A stretch of DNA of 64,000 nt from Bacillus suaedaesalsae. Lineage in GTDB: Bacteria; Bacillota; Bacilli; Bacillales; SA4. The position numbers were made by a program, and so were the translations under genes. The DNA is taken from contig NZ_JAFELM010000031.1 in NCBI RefSeq assembly GCF_016890225.1, positions 243,492 to 307,491 on the forward strand, read 5' to 3'. Positions within the stretch are counted from its first letter, which is position 1, and each line of letters opens with the position of its first letter. Below the pieces are notes generated by a model. The model did no database searches and was not told the DNA's origin. It was given only the letters and a program-made list of their open reading frames with translations. Positions 18,681-27,357 of this stretch are shown piece after piece.

Positions 18681-19697
18681 TTATTTCATGGATTCTAAAT
18701 AGTTTAATGCATCGTCTAATGTATCAACAGGAATGACTTTCATCTCCGTTTTTATTTCTGTTGCTTTTCGTATGGCATCATCATAATTAAAGTGCGCTCG
18801 TGGAGCGAAGAAGTATTCAGCTCCTGCTTTATCCGCTGCTACTACTTTATGGACAATTCCTCCAATTGGGCCAACTTTACCATCGTAATCAATCGTACCT
18901 GTACCTGCTATTTTATGCCCTTTTGTTAAATCTCCTTCAGTTAATTGATTGATAATTTCTAATGTAAACATTAATCCTGCAGATGGCCCACCTACAGCTG
19001 AAGTATCGAACTCAACATCCGGATCCACACTAATTTCACGATCTGTTACTAACGATATACCCACTCCTACTTTTGCAGTGTCCTCAGGAAAAGGCATGAG
19101 TGAAATGACTTTTTCTAATTTCTTATCGTCTCGCTCAAGTGAAACTGTAACAGTATCCCCTTTTTTTAGGCTGCCTACTGTTTCTATAAACTGTTCTGAA
19201 CTTTCAAGAGGCTTACCATTTAACTCGTATATACGATCTCCTACTTCTAGCTTCTTCTCTGCATCCATTCCTTTAACTATGCTCATGACGTATACACCAT
19301 TGTATTTGTATGCAACTTCTTTCCCTGCTTTTTCATATGCAACTGCAATAGCGACATTTTGAGATAAATCCATAGCATGAAGCTGTCTATAGTAATATTC
19401 TTTGTCACTTTCACCTTCTACTCTCATATCCTCTGCGGGAATCAACTCAAGGTTTGATGAAATATGTGACCATACATATGTATACGGGTTTATTTGACCA
19501 CGACTAACCCCAACAGTTGTCATTAAAAATTCTCCTGTTGCTTTGTCACCTCCATCAACTTTTACGATGGGGGAAAGCTCATACGCCTCTCCTGGCAAGT
19601 TTAAGTAGTACGGTAGCTTAATGAAGTTAACAATGAAAATTATGATGATTGAAATAACGATAAATGCGTATTTTCTTTTTGTATATCTTTTACTCAC
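18681..19697 (-). CDS. ylbL: YlbL-family membrane-anchored PDZ/Lon-type serine protease
   Basis: A 338-residue extracellular-facing protease with an N-terminal membrane anchor (AFIVISIIIIFIVNFIKL), a PDZ domain (about 125-200) and a C-terminal Lon-type domain. The Lon serine is in GGPSAGLMF and the partner lysine in GGIVHKVVAAD. Relatives include streptococcal SepM, which trims a peptide pheromone; in B. subtilis YlbL degrades a cell-division inhibitor during DNA damage recovery. The start is a GTG after AAGGAG, overlapping the end of ylbK by 8 bp. Confidence 0.9.
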   Translation of the reverse strand: MSKRYTKRKYAFIVISIIIIFIVNFIKLPYYLNLPGEAYELSPIVKVDGGDKATGEFLMTTVGVSRGQINPYTYVWSHISSNLELIPAEDMRVEGESDKEYYYRQLHAMDLSQNVAIAVAYEKAGKEVAYKYNGVYVMSIVKGMDAEKKLEVGDRIYELNGKPLESSEQFIETVGSLKKGDTVTVSLERDDKKLEKVISLMPFPEDTAKVGVGISLVTDREISVDPDVEFDTSAVGGPSAGLMFTLEIINQLTEGDLTKGHKIAGTGTIDYDGKVGPIGGIVHKVVAADKAGAEYFFAPRAHFNYDDAIRKATEIKTEMKVIPVDTLDDALNYLESMK

Positions 19698-20481
19698 TAT
19701 TTTTCTCCTTCCATTCTTGAATCACTTTAATGATAGAAGGAAGTACAAGCTCTGCTTCCTCTTCCCCGATTTTTATAATTTCGTCAATATTAGTAAAGGC
19801 TCTAGAACTAAAATTCTCAACATGTGGTCTTATCATAATGTCTGAAGCAATTTCCCGATGCTGGACTAATTCGTCTTGCATAATGTCAATACTTTGTAAG
19901 ATCACATCAAAAATAGACGTAATTTCCTCATTTATTTTAACATGCGAAACATCAACAGCGATAATTAAATCTGCCCCCATATCACGGACGACGGAGACAG
20001 GAACTCTATCACTCACTCCTCCGTCAACTAATAATCTATCGTTCACTTTGACTGGAACAAAAATTCCTGGTATTGAAATACTAGCACGAACAGCATCTGC
20101 AATCGGACCTTTTTGAAATACGACCTTTTCCCCATTTTTTATGTCTGTTGCGACAATTGATAGAGGTATTTCTAAGTCTTCAATATTCTTTCCATGTGTA
20201 AATACTTTTACTAATTCCTTCACTCTATTTCCCGCAATAAACCCCATCTTTGGTACCGTGAAGTCTAAATAATATTTTCTCTTAAACGCAATTGCCAGTT
20301 TATATAACCGATCTATTGGGTGTCCAGCAGCATAAAAACTTGCTACTAGTGCTCCCATGCTACTCCCTGCAATAAAATCGATTGGAATATGATTCTCTCT
20401 TAGCACTTTTATAACGCCTAGATGTGCAAATCCTCGTGCACCTCCAGATCCTAAAGCTAGACCTATTTTTGGATGTCTCAA
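19690..20481 (-). CDS. ylbK: Patatin-like phospholipase family protein YlbK
   Basis: Predicted cytoplasmic lipid acyl hydrolase of 263 residues with a Ser-Asp dyad. The glycine-rich oxyanion motif GLALGSGGARGFAHLG is at the N-terminus, the nucleophile elbow GSSMG near residue 40, and the catalytic Asp in LLVDGGVSDRVP near 150. A TTG start at 20481 is preferred because GGAAGTGAT lies at the right distance; a GTG at 20490 would lie within that signal. It overlaps ylbL by 8 bp, so translation is probably coupled. Confidence 0.87.
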   Translation of the reverse strand: MRHPKIGLALGSGGARGFAHLGVIKVLRENHIPIDFIAGSSMGALVASFYAAGHPIDRLYKLAIAFKRKYYLDFTVPKMGFIAGNRVKELVKVFTHGKNIEDLEIPLSIVATDIKNGEKVVFQKGPIADAVRASISIPGIFVPVKVNDRLLVDGGVSDRVPVSVVRDMGADLIIAVDVSHVKINEEITSIFDVILQSIDIMQDELVQHREIASDIMIRPHVENFSSRAFTNIDEIIKIGEEEAELVLPSIIKVIQEWKEKNSE

Positions 20482-20728
20482 GCATATCACTTCCCAAAAG
20501 TTTTTTCATTGTTTAATACAAAACTCATGGTCTAAAAGAGACCCCTATACACGTATATTGATACAGTAGTGGACAACCGCTACATGTCTTATATGAATTC
20601 AACATACTTATAATCTGACTTGTTTTTCAATACTTGAAATTACAAGAAACTCCTCAAAAAAATAGCCTTTCTCATTCATACTCGATGAACAATTATTTTA
20701 GAAGTTCAATTCTTTAGGAGGTACTCGA

Positions 20729-21943
20729 GTGATATTATCTAGAGTAAAAACTTTATTTTTAGCAGCCTTTGTGACCTTGATGGCAATTGCCCTTATCTCC
20801 TTTCCACAAGAGTCATTTGAGGCTTCCATAAGAGGACTTGATATGTGGTGGAAGGTTGTATTTCCTTCACTATTACCTTTTTTTATCGTTTCGGAAATGT
20901 TAATTGGGTTTGGAGTGGTTAGCTTTATTGGGGTTATATTAGAGCCAATCATGCGCCCTTTATTTCGTGTACCTGGGATTGGTGGATTCGTATGGGCGAT
21001 GGGAATGGCTTCTGGATTTCCAGCAGGAGCAAAGTTAACAGCCAGAATGCGTCAGGAGGAACAACTAACAGCAATCGAGGCAGAACGTCTCGTCTCTTTT
21101 ACAAATTCTTCAAATCCTTTATTTATTTTTGGTGCTGTTGCGGTTGGATTTTTCCATGACCCGAAAATAGGACTTGTTCTCGCACTTGCCCATTACTTAG
21201 GAAATATTTGTGTAGGATTAATCATGAGGTTTCACGGTGCATCAGAGCAACCGAAAAAAACAAAAGGTAACAAAGGCATTTCTATTATTGAAGCATTTCG
21301 AGTATTACATCGTACTCGAGTAAAGGATAATAGACCGATTGGAAAACTATTAGGAGATGCAGTTTTATCTTCTATTAAGACGTTATTAATGATTGGTGGA
21401 TTTATTATATTATTTTCAGTACTAAATCAAATTTTATCTTTAGTAAATATCACACAATTTTTCAGTATATTTATTTCATTATTTCTACAGCTTTTACACC
21501 TATCACCTGAGTTAAGTGTACCTTTTATTTCAGGACTATTTGAGATTACACTTGGTAGTGATTTAACAAGTGATACTGAAGCTTCTTTATTACATAAAGT
21601 AATCATTACTAGTTTTATACTAGGTTTTTGTGGTTTCTCTGTTCAAGCACAGGTTGCAAGTATTTTATCTGAAACCGACATTCGCTTTCACCCATTTTTT
21701 ATCGCACGTATCTTTCATGGATTTTTAGCTAGTATTTTTTCCTTTTTGTTATGGAAACCCCTTTACGAAAATGCAACAGAGAGCAGTGATTCACCTGTTG
21801 TCCCTGTATTCAACATGGTTCAGAGTACATCGAATGATATGGCTCAATTATGGAATGTGCTGAACGAGCTTGGCCCAATTTTTACGATTCTCTCATTATT
21901 CTTATATGTAATTTTATTATCTAGAAGATTATTTGAAAAATAA
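20729..21943 (+). CDS. ylbJ: Sporulation integral membrane protein YlbJ
   Basis: A 404-residue polytopic membrane protein with about eight hydrophobic segments and two nucleoside-recognition (gate) domain blocks, such as FPAGAKLTARM and the matching C-terminal half. In B. subtilis ylbJ is a SigE-dependent gene needed for spore cortex formation. The GTG start follows TAGGAGG. It is divergent from ylbK. The 237 bp upstream gap contains no SigE promoter I could defend. Confidence 0.9.
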   Translation: MILSRVKTLFLAAFVTLMAIALISFPQESFEASIRGLDMWWKVVFPSLLPFFIVSEMLIGFGVVSFIGVILEPIMRPLFRVPGIGGFVWAMGMASGFPAGAKLTARMRQEEQLTAIEAERLVSFTNSSNPLFIFGAVAVGFFHDPKIGLVLALAHYLGNICVGLIMRFHGASEQPKKTKGNKGISIIEAFRVLHRTRVKDNRPIGKLLGDAVLSSIKTLLMIGGFIILFSVLNQILSLVNITQFFSIFISLFLQLLHLSPELSVPFISGLFEITLGSDLTSDTEASLLHKVIITSFILGFCGFSVQAQVASILSETDIRFHPFFIARIFHGFLASIFSFLLWKPLYENATESSDSPVVPVFNMVQSTSNDMAQLWNVLNELGPIFTILSLFLYVILLSRRLFEK

Positions 21944-21950
21944 TACAATC

Positions 21951-21978
21951 TTAAAAACCCCTGAACAGGGGTTTTTAT
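21951..21978. terminator. Bidirectional terminator, ylbJ and downstream acetyltransferase
   Basis: A perfect 10 bp stem (AAAAACCCCT and AGGGGTTTTT) with a GAAC loop. The minus-strand stop codon at 21975 lies inside it. Confidence 0.92.
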
Positions 21979-22469
21979 AATGCGAGATGATAAACAAATA
22001 ATTCTCCCTTTATTCCCATAACTCTTATACCTTTATCATTGAATCCGCTTTTTTTATATAAGCTTTGGGCTGTTACATTTCGTTTATTAACGGCCAGTAT
22101 TACTTCATTTGCATCTCTGAAGTGTTCTTTTATAAATGCAGGAAGTATTTGCATCGATTTCTTAGCGATTCCTTTTCCTTGAAACGATGTTCGAACTGAA
22201 TAGGCTCTTAATAATAATGCGTTCTCGTTATTAGTATAATTTTTCACACCGTTATATCCGTGCAAAACAAAGAATCCAACAGGCAAACCATTAGCATGAA
22301 TAATGATTGGATTTCGATCTTCCTCTTGTTCGCACATCTCTATCGCATCTAAAGAAAACGCTGTATAGTAAGAATGATCCTCCGAAAGATCATAGGTTTG
22401 AAGATGTTCCCTAAACCCCTCATTGTAAAATTCCAATGTTATTTGATCTATGTCTAATGTTAGTGACAT
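21975..22469 (-). CDS. GNAT-family N-acetyltransferase
   Basis: A 164-residue Gcn5-type acetyltransferase. The acetyl-CoA loop is seen in SVRTSFQGKGIAKKSMQ and the C-terminal NxxA element in NKRNVTAQSLYKKSGF. The target is not predictable. It is convergent with ylbJ and shares its terminator; it is not in the corresponding B. subtilis interval. Confidence 0.85.
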   Translation of the reverse strand: MSLTLDIDQITLEFYNEGFREHLQTYDLSEDHSYYTAFSLDAIEMCEQEEDRNPIIIHANGLPVGFFVLHGYNGVKNYTNNENALLLRAYSVRTSFQGKGIAKKSMQILPAFIKEHFRDANEVILAVNKRNVTAQSLYKKSGFNDKGIRVMGIKGELFVYHLAL

Positions 22470-22513
22470 GGCCGCACCTCGGTTTTACATTTTTTACTAA
22501 TTATACCATATAA

Positions 22514-22542
22514 AAGAAGCACTCACGTATGTGAGTGCTTCA
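22514..22542 (-). terminator. Terminator of rsmD-coaD
   Basis: An 11 bp perfect stem (GAAGCACTCAC and its complement) with a four-base loop lies just after the coaD stop, followed by TTTTA on the minus strand. Confidence 0.9.
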
Positions 22543-22547
22543 AACAA

Positions 22548-23060
<513 letters not shown>

Positions 23061-23067
23061 TTATAGC

Positions 23068-23631
23068 TCAAGATTCAATATTTGGATAATGGTAAATCGA
23101 AATTGCAGTTATTCCATAGACCTCATGTCTTTTAAGCTCTAATTTCCCAATTTGTTCAGGCAATTCAGCTTCTACTGCGTGTTCGACAACAATGGCTCCG
23201 TCTCTTTTTAAAAGGTTGTTCACGTCTAGAATAGAGATAAGCGCTTTCAATTTATGATTGTGATAAGGCGGGTCTAAAAAGATTAAATCAAATTGAACTT
23301 CTCTCTTGATGAGCGCTTTCAATGCACGTTCTGCATCATTACGATAAATTTCAGCTTGTTCTGTTAATCTACATGTTTCCACGTTAGTGCGAATAGTAGT
23401 AATAGCCTTTTGTTCTTTGTCTACAAATATAACTTTATCTAATCCTCTACTTAATCCTTCTATTCCTAGGCCACCACTACCACCAAACAAGTCTAATCCA
23501 ATTCCCCCGTCGAAATATGGACCAATCATGTTAAAAATAGATTCTTTAACCTTATCCGTTGTCGGTCTTGTAGACTGACCAGGAACAGCTTTAAGTGGAT
23601 GTCCTTTACATGTACCAGAAACGACTCTCAT
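23068..23631 (-). CDS. rsmD: 16S rRNA (guanine-966 N2)-methyltransferase RsmD
   Basis: SAM-dependent methyltransferase of 187 residues acting on G966 of 16S rRNA. It starts MRVVSGTCKGHPLKAVPG, has the SAM motif GLDLFGGSGGLGIEGLSRG and the amino-methyltransferase motif LDPPY in LIFLDPPYHNHKL. The N-terminal block TRPTTDKVKESIFNMI is family specific. Probably co-transcribed with coaD. Confidence 0.95.
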   Translation of the reverse strand: MRVVSGTCKGHPLKAVPGQSTRPTTDKVKESIFNMIGPYFDGGIGLDLFGGSGGLGIEGLSRGLDKVIFVDKEQKAITTIRTNVETCRLTEQAEIYRNDAERALKALIKREVQFDLIFLDPPYHNHKLKALISILDVNNLLKRDGAIVVEHAVEAELPEQIGKLELKRHEVYGITAISIYHYPNIES

Positions 23632-23883
23632 ATATTTTCACAACCCTTATGTAACATTAACGAATTTAAATGACAATGGATGACAAAATTCTAGCCATTC
23701 CACCAACAACTTTTATCCTAACATAATTAGCTAGAAAGGAAAACATTTGTCATGTTAACACTTTTCCTTGCTTTGAATAACTTTGTTTCTCTAGAATTGT
23801 TTTCTATTTGGTACATTGCATTTCTTTAAAATATCACAAATAAATTAAGTAGAAATGTATAGCTAATGTTCATTTGGTCATAC
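23632..23883. other. AT-rich gap upstream of rsmD
   Basis: This 250 bp stretch is AT-rich and holds no convincing ORF. It presumably contains the rsmD promoter; I see no strong consensus match or structured RNA. Confidence 0.4.
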
Positions 23884-23949
23884 TTAGTAGTAACAACATC
23901 CTTTGCGTGATGTTGTTGCCAACCGCGGAGAAGACTTACGTTTCCCCAT
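23884..23949 (-). CDS. Possible micro-protein of 21 residues
   Basis: A short frame with an excellent ribosome-binding site (GGAGGAAG, eight bases before ATG). It begins MGKRKSSPRL and ends RKGCCYY, so it is basic with a Cys-Cys-Tyr-Tyr tail. I do not recognise it. The frame stays open upstream, to 24153, but that extension would pass through a terminator hairpin and is less credible. It lies between rsmD and the divergent gene at 24145. Confidence 0.35.
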   Translation of the reverse strand: MGKRKSSPRLATTSRKGCCYY

Positions 23950-23991
23950 AAGTTCTTCCTCCGGTTTCTCCTCTCCCTTTGCCTTCTTACT

Positions 23992-24009
23992 CTTAAAGCT
24001 AGCTTTAAG
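23992..24009. repeat. Perfect 18 bp palindrome
   Basis: CTTAAAGCTAGCTTTAAG is an exact palindrome in the gap between rsmD and the 24.1 kb gene. It could be an operator or part of an RNA structure; its partner is unknown. Confidence 0.4.
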
Positions 24010-24019
24010 AAATAGAGGG

Positions 24020-24054
24020 ACCCTGTAGTTTCGATAAACTACAGGGATTTTTTT
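24020..24054 (+). terminator. Plus-strand terminator with no obvious gene in front
   Basis: CCCTGTAGTTT pairs with AAACTACAGGG, followed by seven T on the plus strand. There is no plus-strand gene upstream; rsmD and its flank are on the minus strand. It may end a small plus-strand RNA, or form a leader terminator for the gene at 24145. Confidence 0.7.
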
Positions 24055-24144
24055 ATGGAGAATTATAACTAAACTAACCATATAATATTCTATGGATTTT
24101 ATGGTATCATGTAGAATGATTTCAGCTGAAAGAGAGGATACAAT

Positions 24145-24531
24145 ATGGTACAACGATTTATCGAACTAGGTGAAGGGTATTCCGATATTTATGAGCTCAT
24201 AGAAATCGGAAAAACGAATAAACATCGTATTAACGCTCTTATAGAATTACATACAACAAAGGGTGAAAAGAAAGTAACGTCTGTAGCCATTGCTTTACAT
24301 CCTACAGCAGTCGGCGAGTTCTTGCCCATATATATTTGTAAAGAAGGAATCCCACTTTCCTCCGAGAAAACGAGTGGAAGATTAGCTTTATTTCATAACT
24401 TAAGCGAAGAACTAGAAAAACCTATATCACGCTTTGAGGTAAAGAATTCAAATGCATTTGCTGATGATGCACTTTACTATCAGTATTTAACCGGTATTCT
24501 ACGCCTATATCATGTTATTCCACATATATAA
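24145..24531 (+). CDS. Conserved Bacillaceae protein of unknown function (128 aa)
   Basis: A soluble protein found, as far as I recall, at this position between rsmD and ylbG in other bacilli; some relatives carry the label methylthioribose kinase, which nothing here supports because no kinase motif is visible. Notable text is HPTAVGEFLPIYICKEGIP and FADDALYYQYLTGILRLYHVIPHI. The ATG follows AGAGAGGAT. A terminator-like hairpin 90 bp upstream could regulate it. Confidence 0.7.
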   Translation: MVQRFIELGEGYSDIYELIEIGKTNKHRINALIELHTTKGEKKVTSVAIALHPTAVGEFLPIYICKEGIPLSSEKTSGRLALFHNLSEELEKPISRFEVKNSNAFADDALYYQYLTGILRLYHVIPHI

Positions 24532-24534
24532 TAA

Positions 24535-24661
24535 GAAAAGCGCAAGCGCCAAAGTTAGCCTCAGGCATAGCAATTGTTCCAAAGAGAATAAAAGGATGGG
24601 GTTCCCTTTTATTCTCTTCGGGTTATTTGACATCAGGCGGGCTGGGCGCTGGAGCTAGACA
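24535..24661 (+). repeat. bcr1-like structured repeat
   Basis: Begins GAAAAGCGCAAGCGCC three bases after the 24531 stop codon and ends GGGCGCTGGAGCTAGAC. The two ends can pair (GGCGC/GCGCC), and the middle holds a long hairpin (AAGAGAATAAAAGG with CCTTTTATTCTCTT). These end sequences are those of a well-known repeat widespread between genes in Bacillus, similar to bcr1 of the B. cereus group. No coding capacity. Confidence 0.8.
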
Positions 24662-24699
24662 CTAAACATATCCAAAAACTTATACTTTCTTATCTATAG

Positions 24700-24731
24700 A
24701 TAAAGGACTCTCTAGTTAGAGAGTCCTTTAA
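24700..24731 (-). terminator. Terminator of ylbG
   Basis: AAAGGACTCTCT pairs with AGAGAGTCCTTT immediately after the ylbG stop, followed by TTTA on the minus strand. Confidence 0.88.
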
Positions 24732-25006
24732 ATACCTACTTTGTAGTCATATTCCTTTGCCTTATCTGGTCTTGAGTTTTCATACTCTGTTTTAATGAAT
24801 GGCTTGTAGGAAGGTTCCACAGATTTTACAAATGGCAAAGCAGATAGCTTTTTCATCAATTGTTCCGTTTCTTCCATATTGCAATATAAAACACAGTATT
24901 TTAGTCGTTTGGATACATAATGTATGTTGCCGAAACGACGTAGGTTTTTTACTTGCTTTAAATGGTGCAACCAAACTACTATTCCTTGACGCTGTTCAAA
25001 CATCAT
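24728..25006 (-). CDS. ylbG: YlbG family protein (DUF2129)
   Basis: A 92-residue conserved cytoplasmic protein restricted to Bacillales and relatives. Family text is [37 protein letters not shown]. No catalytic motif is visible. The start is one of two adjacent ATG codons after AAAGGGG. Synteny with B. subtilis ylbG is exact. Confidence 0.9.
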   Translation of the reverse strand: MMFEQRQGIVVWLHHLKQVKNLRRFGNIHYVSKRLKYCVLYCNMEETEQLMKKLSALPFVKSVEPSYKPFIKTEYENSRPDKAKEYDYKVGI

Positions 25007-25155
25007 TTTTTCCCCTTTGGCTACGATCTATTTCAAGAATAAATTAAATGCTTAGATCAAATATGTATTTTAATAGAAGACTTTCTAAACATAGTCTACA
25101 TGAAGTATCTTTTGCAAGCAATAATAAAACGTAAATGGAGAAAGGAGACCTAAGT

Positions 25156-25488
25156 ATGGACCTTGATGACATTTGGGTAATGTTCCTTCATGAGCTATCA
25201 TCCTATCGTCATTATCACTCGGTTAAGAAACAAATATACACAGGAGTTCCCTTTCTCTACATTCAAGTAGCAGAAAATACAAATACATCACAAGAAGACA
25301 TTGAAACAACCATTAAAAAAGCAGCTGCTCGATCAATGAAAGGAAAGAGACTTCACTCTGAAACAATCTTTGTCAGACAAGAACAACATCTATTTGTATA
25401 CAGACATCGTTTTTATGTACCTCAAGAAAAGATGTTTTGCTGCGGAAATTTATGTGTTAATTGTGTACGATTACGTAATAAAAAATAA
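25156..25488 (+). CDS. Unassigned 110-residue protein with C-terminal CCGNLCVNC motif
   Basis: An ATG at 25156 follows AAAGGAG at the right distance. The body is mixed helix and strand with many basic residues (VKKQIY, KKAAARSMKGKRLHS). The C-terminus reads FCCGNLCVNCVRLRNKK, a compact four-cysteine cluster that may bind metal. It recalls the CCGxxCxxCV pattern of the Oxidored-like family, although there the motif normally sits in a different context. It lies between ylbG and ricF on the opposite strand. Function unknown. Confidence 0.75.
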   Translation: MDLDDIWVMFLHELSSYRHYHSVKKQIYTGVPFLYIQVAENTNTSQEDIETTIKKAAARSMKGKRLHSETIFVRQEQHLFVYRHRFYVPQEKMFCCGNLCVNCVRLRNKK

Positions 25489-25516
25489 CCATAAGCTTTT
25501 GCCCATGGTTATTTGC
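25482..25516. terminator. Bidirectional terminator shared by the 25.2 kb gene and ricF
   Basis: AAATAACCAT pairs with ATGGTTATTT across a 12-base loop. Both convergent stop codons lie in or next to the stem. Confidence 0.8.
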
Positions 25517-25955
25517 AGCCACAGCTTCCACCAGAGCCACATCCTCCAGTACTACAGGAAGACATAGAATCAAAAAATGGATTGCCTGTTGGAACTTTTA
25601 TATATTCCGATACAGCTTTCCCAATCAACACACTAATTTCATCAAGCAGCTCCTGTAAATCCTTTTCTGCCTTTTTAAAGTTAGCGATAACTGGATGTAA
25701 ATCGACTTCTCTCTTTACATACCTTGTTTCCAAATTTATTTCTTTATAATCTGGGTGGTATTTCCCAAAACGTTGAACTTCTTCATAACGCTCTTTTATA
25801 TGAACAAATCTTTTTATCAGATTTTGTGCTTCTTGATTGGAATGAAGTAGATAATATGCAGTTCGATATTGCTCTGCAACATCTGATTGAATAACCATTC
25901 GAGCTAATAACTCTGCTTCCTCTAATAGCTCGACTCTTTCTAAGGTTGCTAACAA
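25509..25955 (-). CDS. ricF: RicF (YlbF), Y-complex regulatory protein
   Basis: Part of the YaaT-YlbF-YmcA complex, which binds Fe-S clusters, works with RNase Y on mRNA maturation and affects sporulation, competence and biofilm formation. The 148-residue protein is a helical bundle (about 1-115). It ends with a glycine-cysteine tail, SSCSTGGCGSGGSCGCK, that supplies cluster ligands. The start is TTG after AAAGGAGGTG. Confidence 0.92.
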   Translation of the reverse strand: MLATLERVELLEEAELLARMVIQSDVAEQYRTAYYLLHSNQEAQNLIKRFVHIKERYEEVQRFGKYHPDYKEINLETRYVKREVDLHPVIANFKKAEKDLQELLDEISVLIGKAVSEYIKVPTGNPFFDSMSSCSTGGCGSGGSCGCK

Positions 25956-26195
25956 TCACAACACCTCCTTTTAGTATCATACCATGAAAGAGTGTAGTTA
26001 CAAAACGAATATACTTGGAAACTTACTAGTTGAAATTTCTTTTAAGACAATAGTTTTTCTTCTACATTAGCACCATCACTACAACAGTAATGCTAATTTC
26101 TACGTTACTCACAGGACTTGAACGTAATATTAGAAGGACCTTAATACGAAGAAGGACCAGTACTCTTTTATGATTCGATACCATAATAAAAAAAT
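25956..26195. other. Non-coding stretch upstream of ricF
   Basis: About 240 bp with no credible ORF. It should hold the ricF promoter. A loose AGAAGGACC repeat (26130-26160) is visible; I can assign no role to it. Confidence 0.35.
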
Positions 26196-26584
26196 GAGGC
26201 TGGGACAGAAGTATTTCAACCAATGATAAACCCGAACTATTAGGAGAGATTTTAACAAATCTTTCACCTAATAGTTTTGGGTCTTTATTTGTTGCTTTTG
26301 ATTTGTTTGATTTTGCATACTATTTTTAAAAACTAGTGGAATGGAGCGGAAGACACTCGACTCCTGCGGGAAGTAGAGGAAAGGCTGAGACCCCGCAGGC
26401 GTCGCCGAGGAGGTAGGTTTTTTCACGATAGTGAAAATAACCATCAGCTTCCTCCCCGCGGAAAGCGAGTGTCTGCAGCGTAATGGAACGAACTTGTTCT
26501 TTCAGCTTAACTGATTAATAAATAACAAAGGATACGAAAAAAAATATACTATTTGAAGATGATTTATTTAGTTATGTCCCATTC
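26196..26584 (+). repeat. Repeat element A2 (GAGGCTGGGAC-ended family), long version
   Basis: A 389 bp element starting GAGGCTGGGACAGAAG and ending GTCCCATTC. Near the left end AACCCGAACTATTAGG pairs with CCTAATAGTTTTGGGT, followed by CTTTATTTG, giving a terminator-like hairpin. The core carries CTCCTGCGGGAAG, GAGACCCCGCAGGCG, CGAGGAGG and CCCCGCGGAAAGC, blocks common to intergenic repeats of many Bacillaceae. The right end directly abuts the stop codon of the 26.6 kb lipoprotein gene. No coding capacity; no transposase nearby. Confidence 0.87.
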
Positions 26585-27010
26585 TTACGGTATCACAACT
26601 TCCATTTCTTTTTGAACTCCATAGCTTGAAGCATCATTTCGTACTAGTTCGAGCTTTAACATGTGTTTACCTGTTGGTAACCCTTTCAGTATAAAGGCGG
26701 CTTGATGAATTTCATCAATTTGGCTTCCGTTAAGGTAAACCTTTAAATATCCTTCATTTTGCACGTGTTTTTTAGATTCTTTTGAACTAAAGGTAAAACC
26801 ATTTACCACTACTTCTACATAAACATCTTTTTTTTTCACTTTATGACGTACCGTAACAGCTTGCTCATTAATAGGTTGATTAGTCTTAATCGTATTCATA
26901 ACTTCTATGGCTGTGGAATTAGTTCCTAAAGCTTCAGGAGCTTTTGGATCATCTGGTCCACTACAAGCCACACTTAAAGCTAAACATGTAATTAAGAATA
27001 TGTATTTCAT
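26585..27010 (-). CDS. Small lipoprotein of unknown function
   Basis: A 141-residue predicted lipoprotein with signal MKYIFLITCLALSVACSG and the lipobox cysteine at residue 16. The mature part looks like a small beta-sandwich (VYVEVVVNGFTF … YLKVYLNGSQIDEI … LPTGKHMLKLELVRND), similar in outline to extracellular immunoglobulin-like domains. The start at 27010 follows AGAGGTGAG; the longer frame is rejected. It sits between ricF and ylbE, with an A-family repeat touching its stop codon. Confidence 0.78.
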   Translation of the reverse strand: MKYIFLITCLALSVACSGPDDPKAPEALGTNSTAIEVMNTIKTNQPINEQAVTVRHKVKKKDVYVEVVVNGFTFSSKESKKHVQNEGYLKVYLNGSQIDEIHQAAFILKGLPTGKHMLKLELVRNDASSYGVQKEMEVVIP

Positions 27011-27112
27011 GAAAGGCTCACCTCTTTTTACATATTGTTTGCCCAAATCATGAAAAATACACAAATAAAGTGGATGTCATGAACTTCATCCACTTCATTT
27101 ATAGGTTCACTG

Positions 27113-27352
27113 TTAATCATTTTGTCTCATAACTTGAAACATACTTATCATCATTTGAGCCATCTGCAGTTTCTGAGAGAAACTTGTCACTTTATGAGGA
27201 ATTGTTTTTCCAAAGTATTCTTTTGATGAAAGATCAAACTGTTCAAGAATTGACGGGTCTCTTGCTAATTTGCGATACCAATAAGGTTGTTCACGAATAT
27301 ATTTCACATAATCCGGATTTGCCCGTATGACTTCCATAATTTCTTTTCTCAT
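27113..27352 (-). CDS. ylbE: YlbE-like protein
   Basis: A 79-residue soluble protein with the family core NPDYVKYIREQPYWYRKLARDPS. Function unknown. The ATG at 27352 follows AAGGAT, five bases after the ylbD stop codon, so ylbD and ylbE are translated from one message. Synteny is the same as in B. subtilis. Confidence 0.87.
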   Translation of the reverse strand: MRKEIMEVIRANPDYVKYIREQPYWYRKLARDPSILEQFDLSSKEYFGKTIPHKVTSFSQKLQMAQMMISMFQVMRQND

Positions 27353-27357
27353 CGATT

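Noticed and set aside
20698..20952. Minus-strand ORF of 84 codons
   Set aside because: It is antisense to the beginning of ylbJ, which has a strong ribosome-binding site and family match.
23884..24153. Full 89-codon version of the 23.9 kb minus-strand frame
   Set aside because: It would run through a strong terminator hairpin and overlap the start of the opposite gene. Only the last 21 codons have a good ribosome-binding site.
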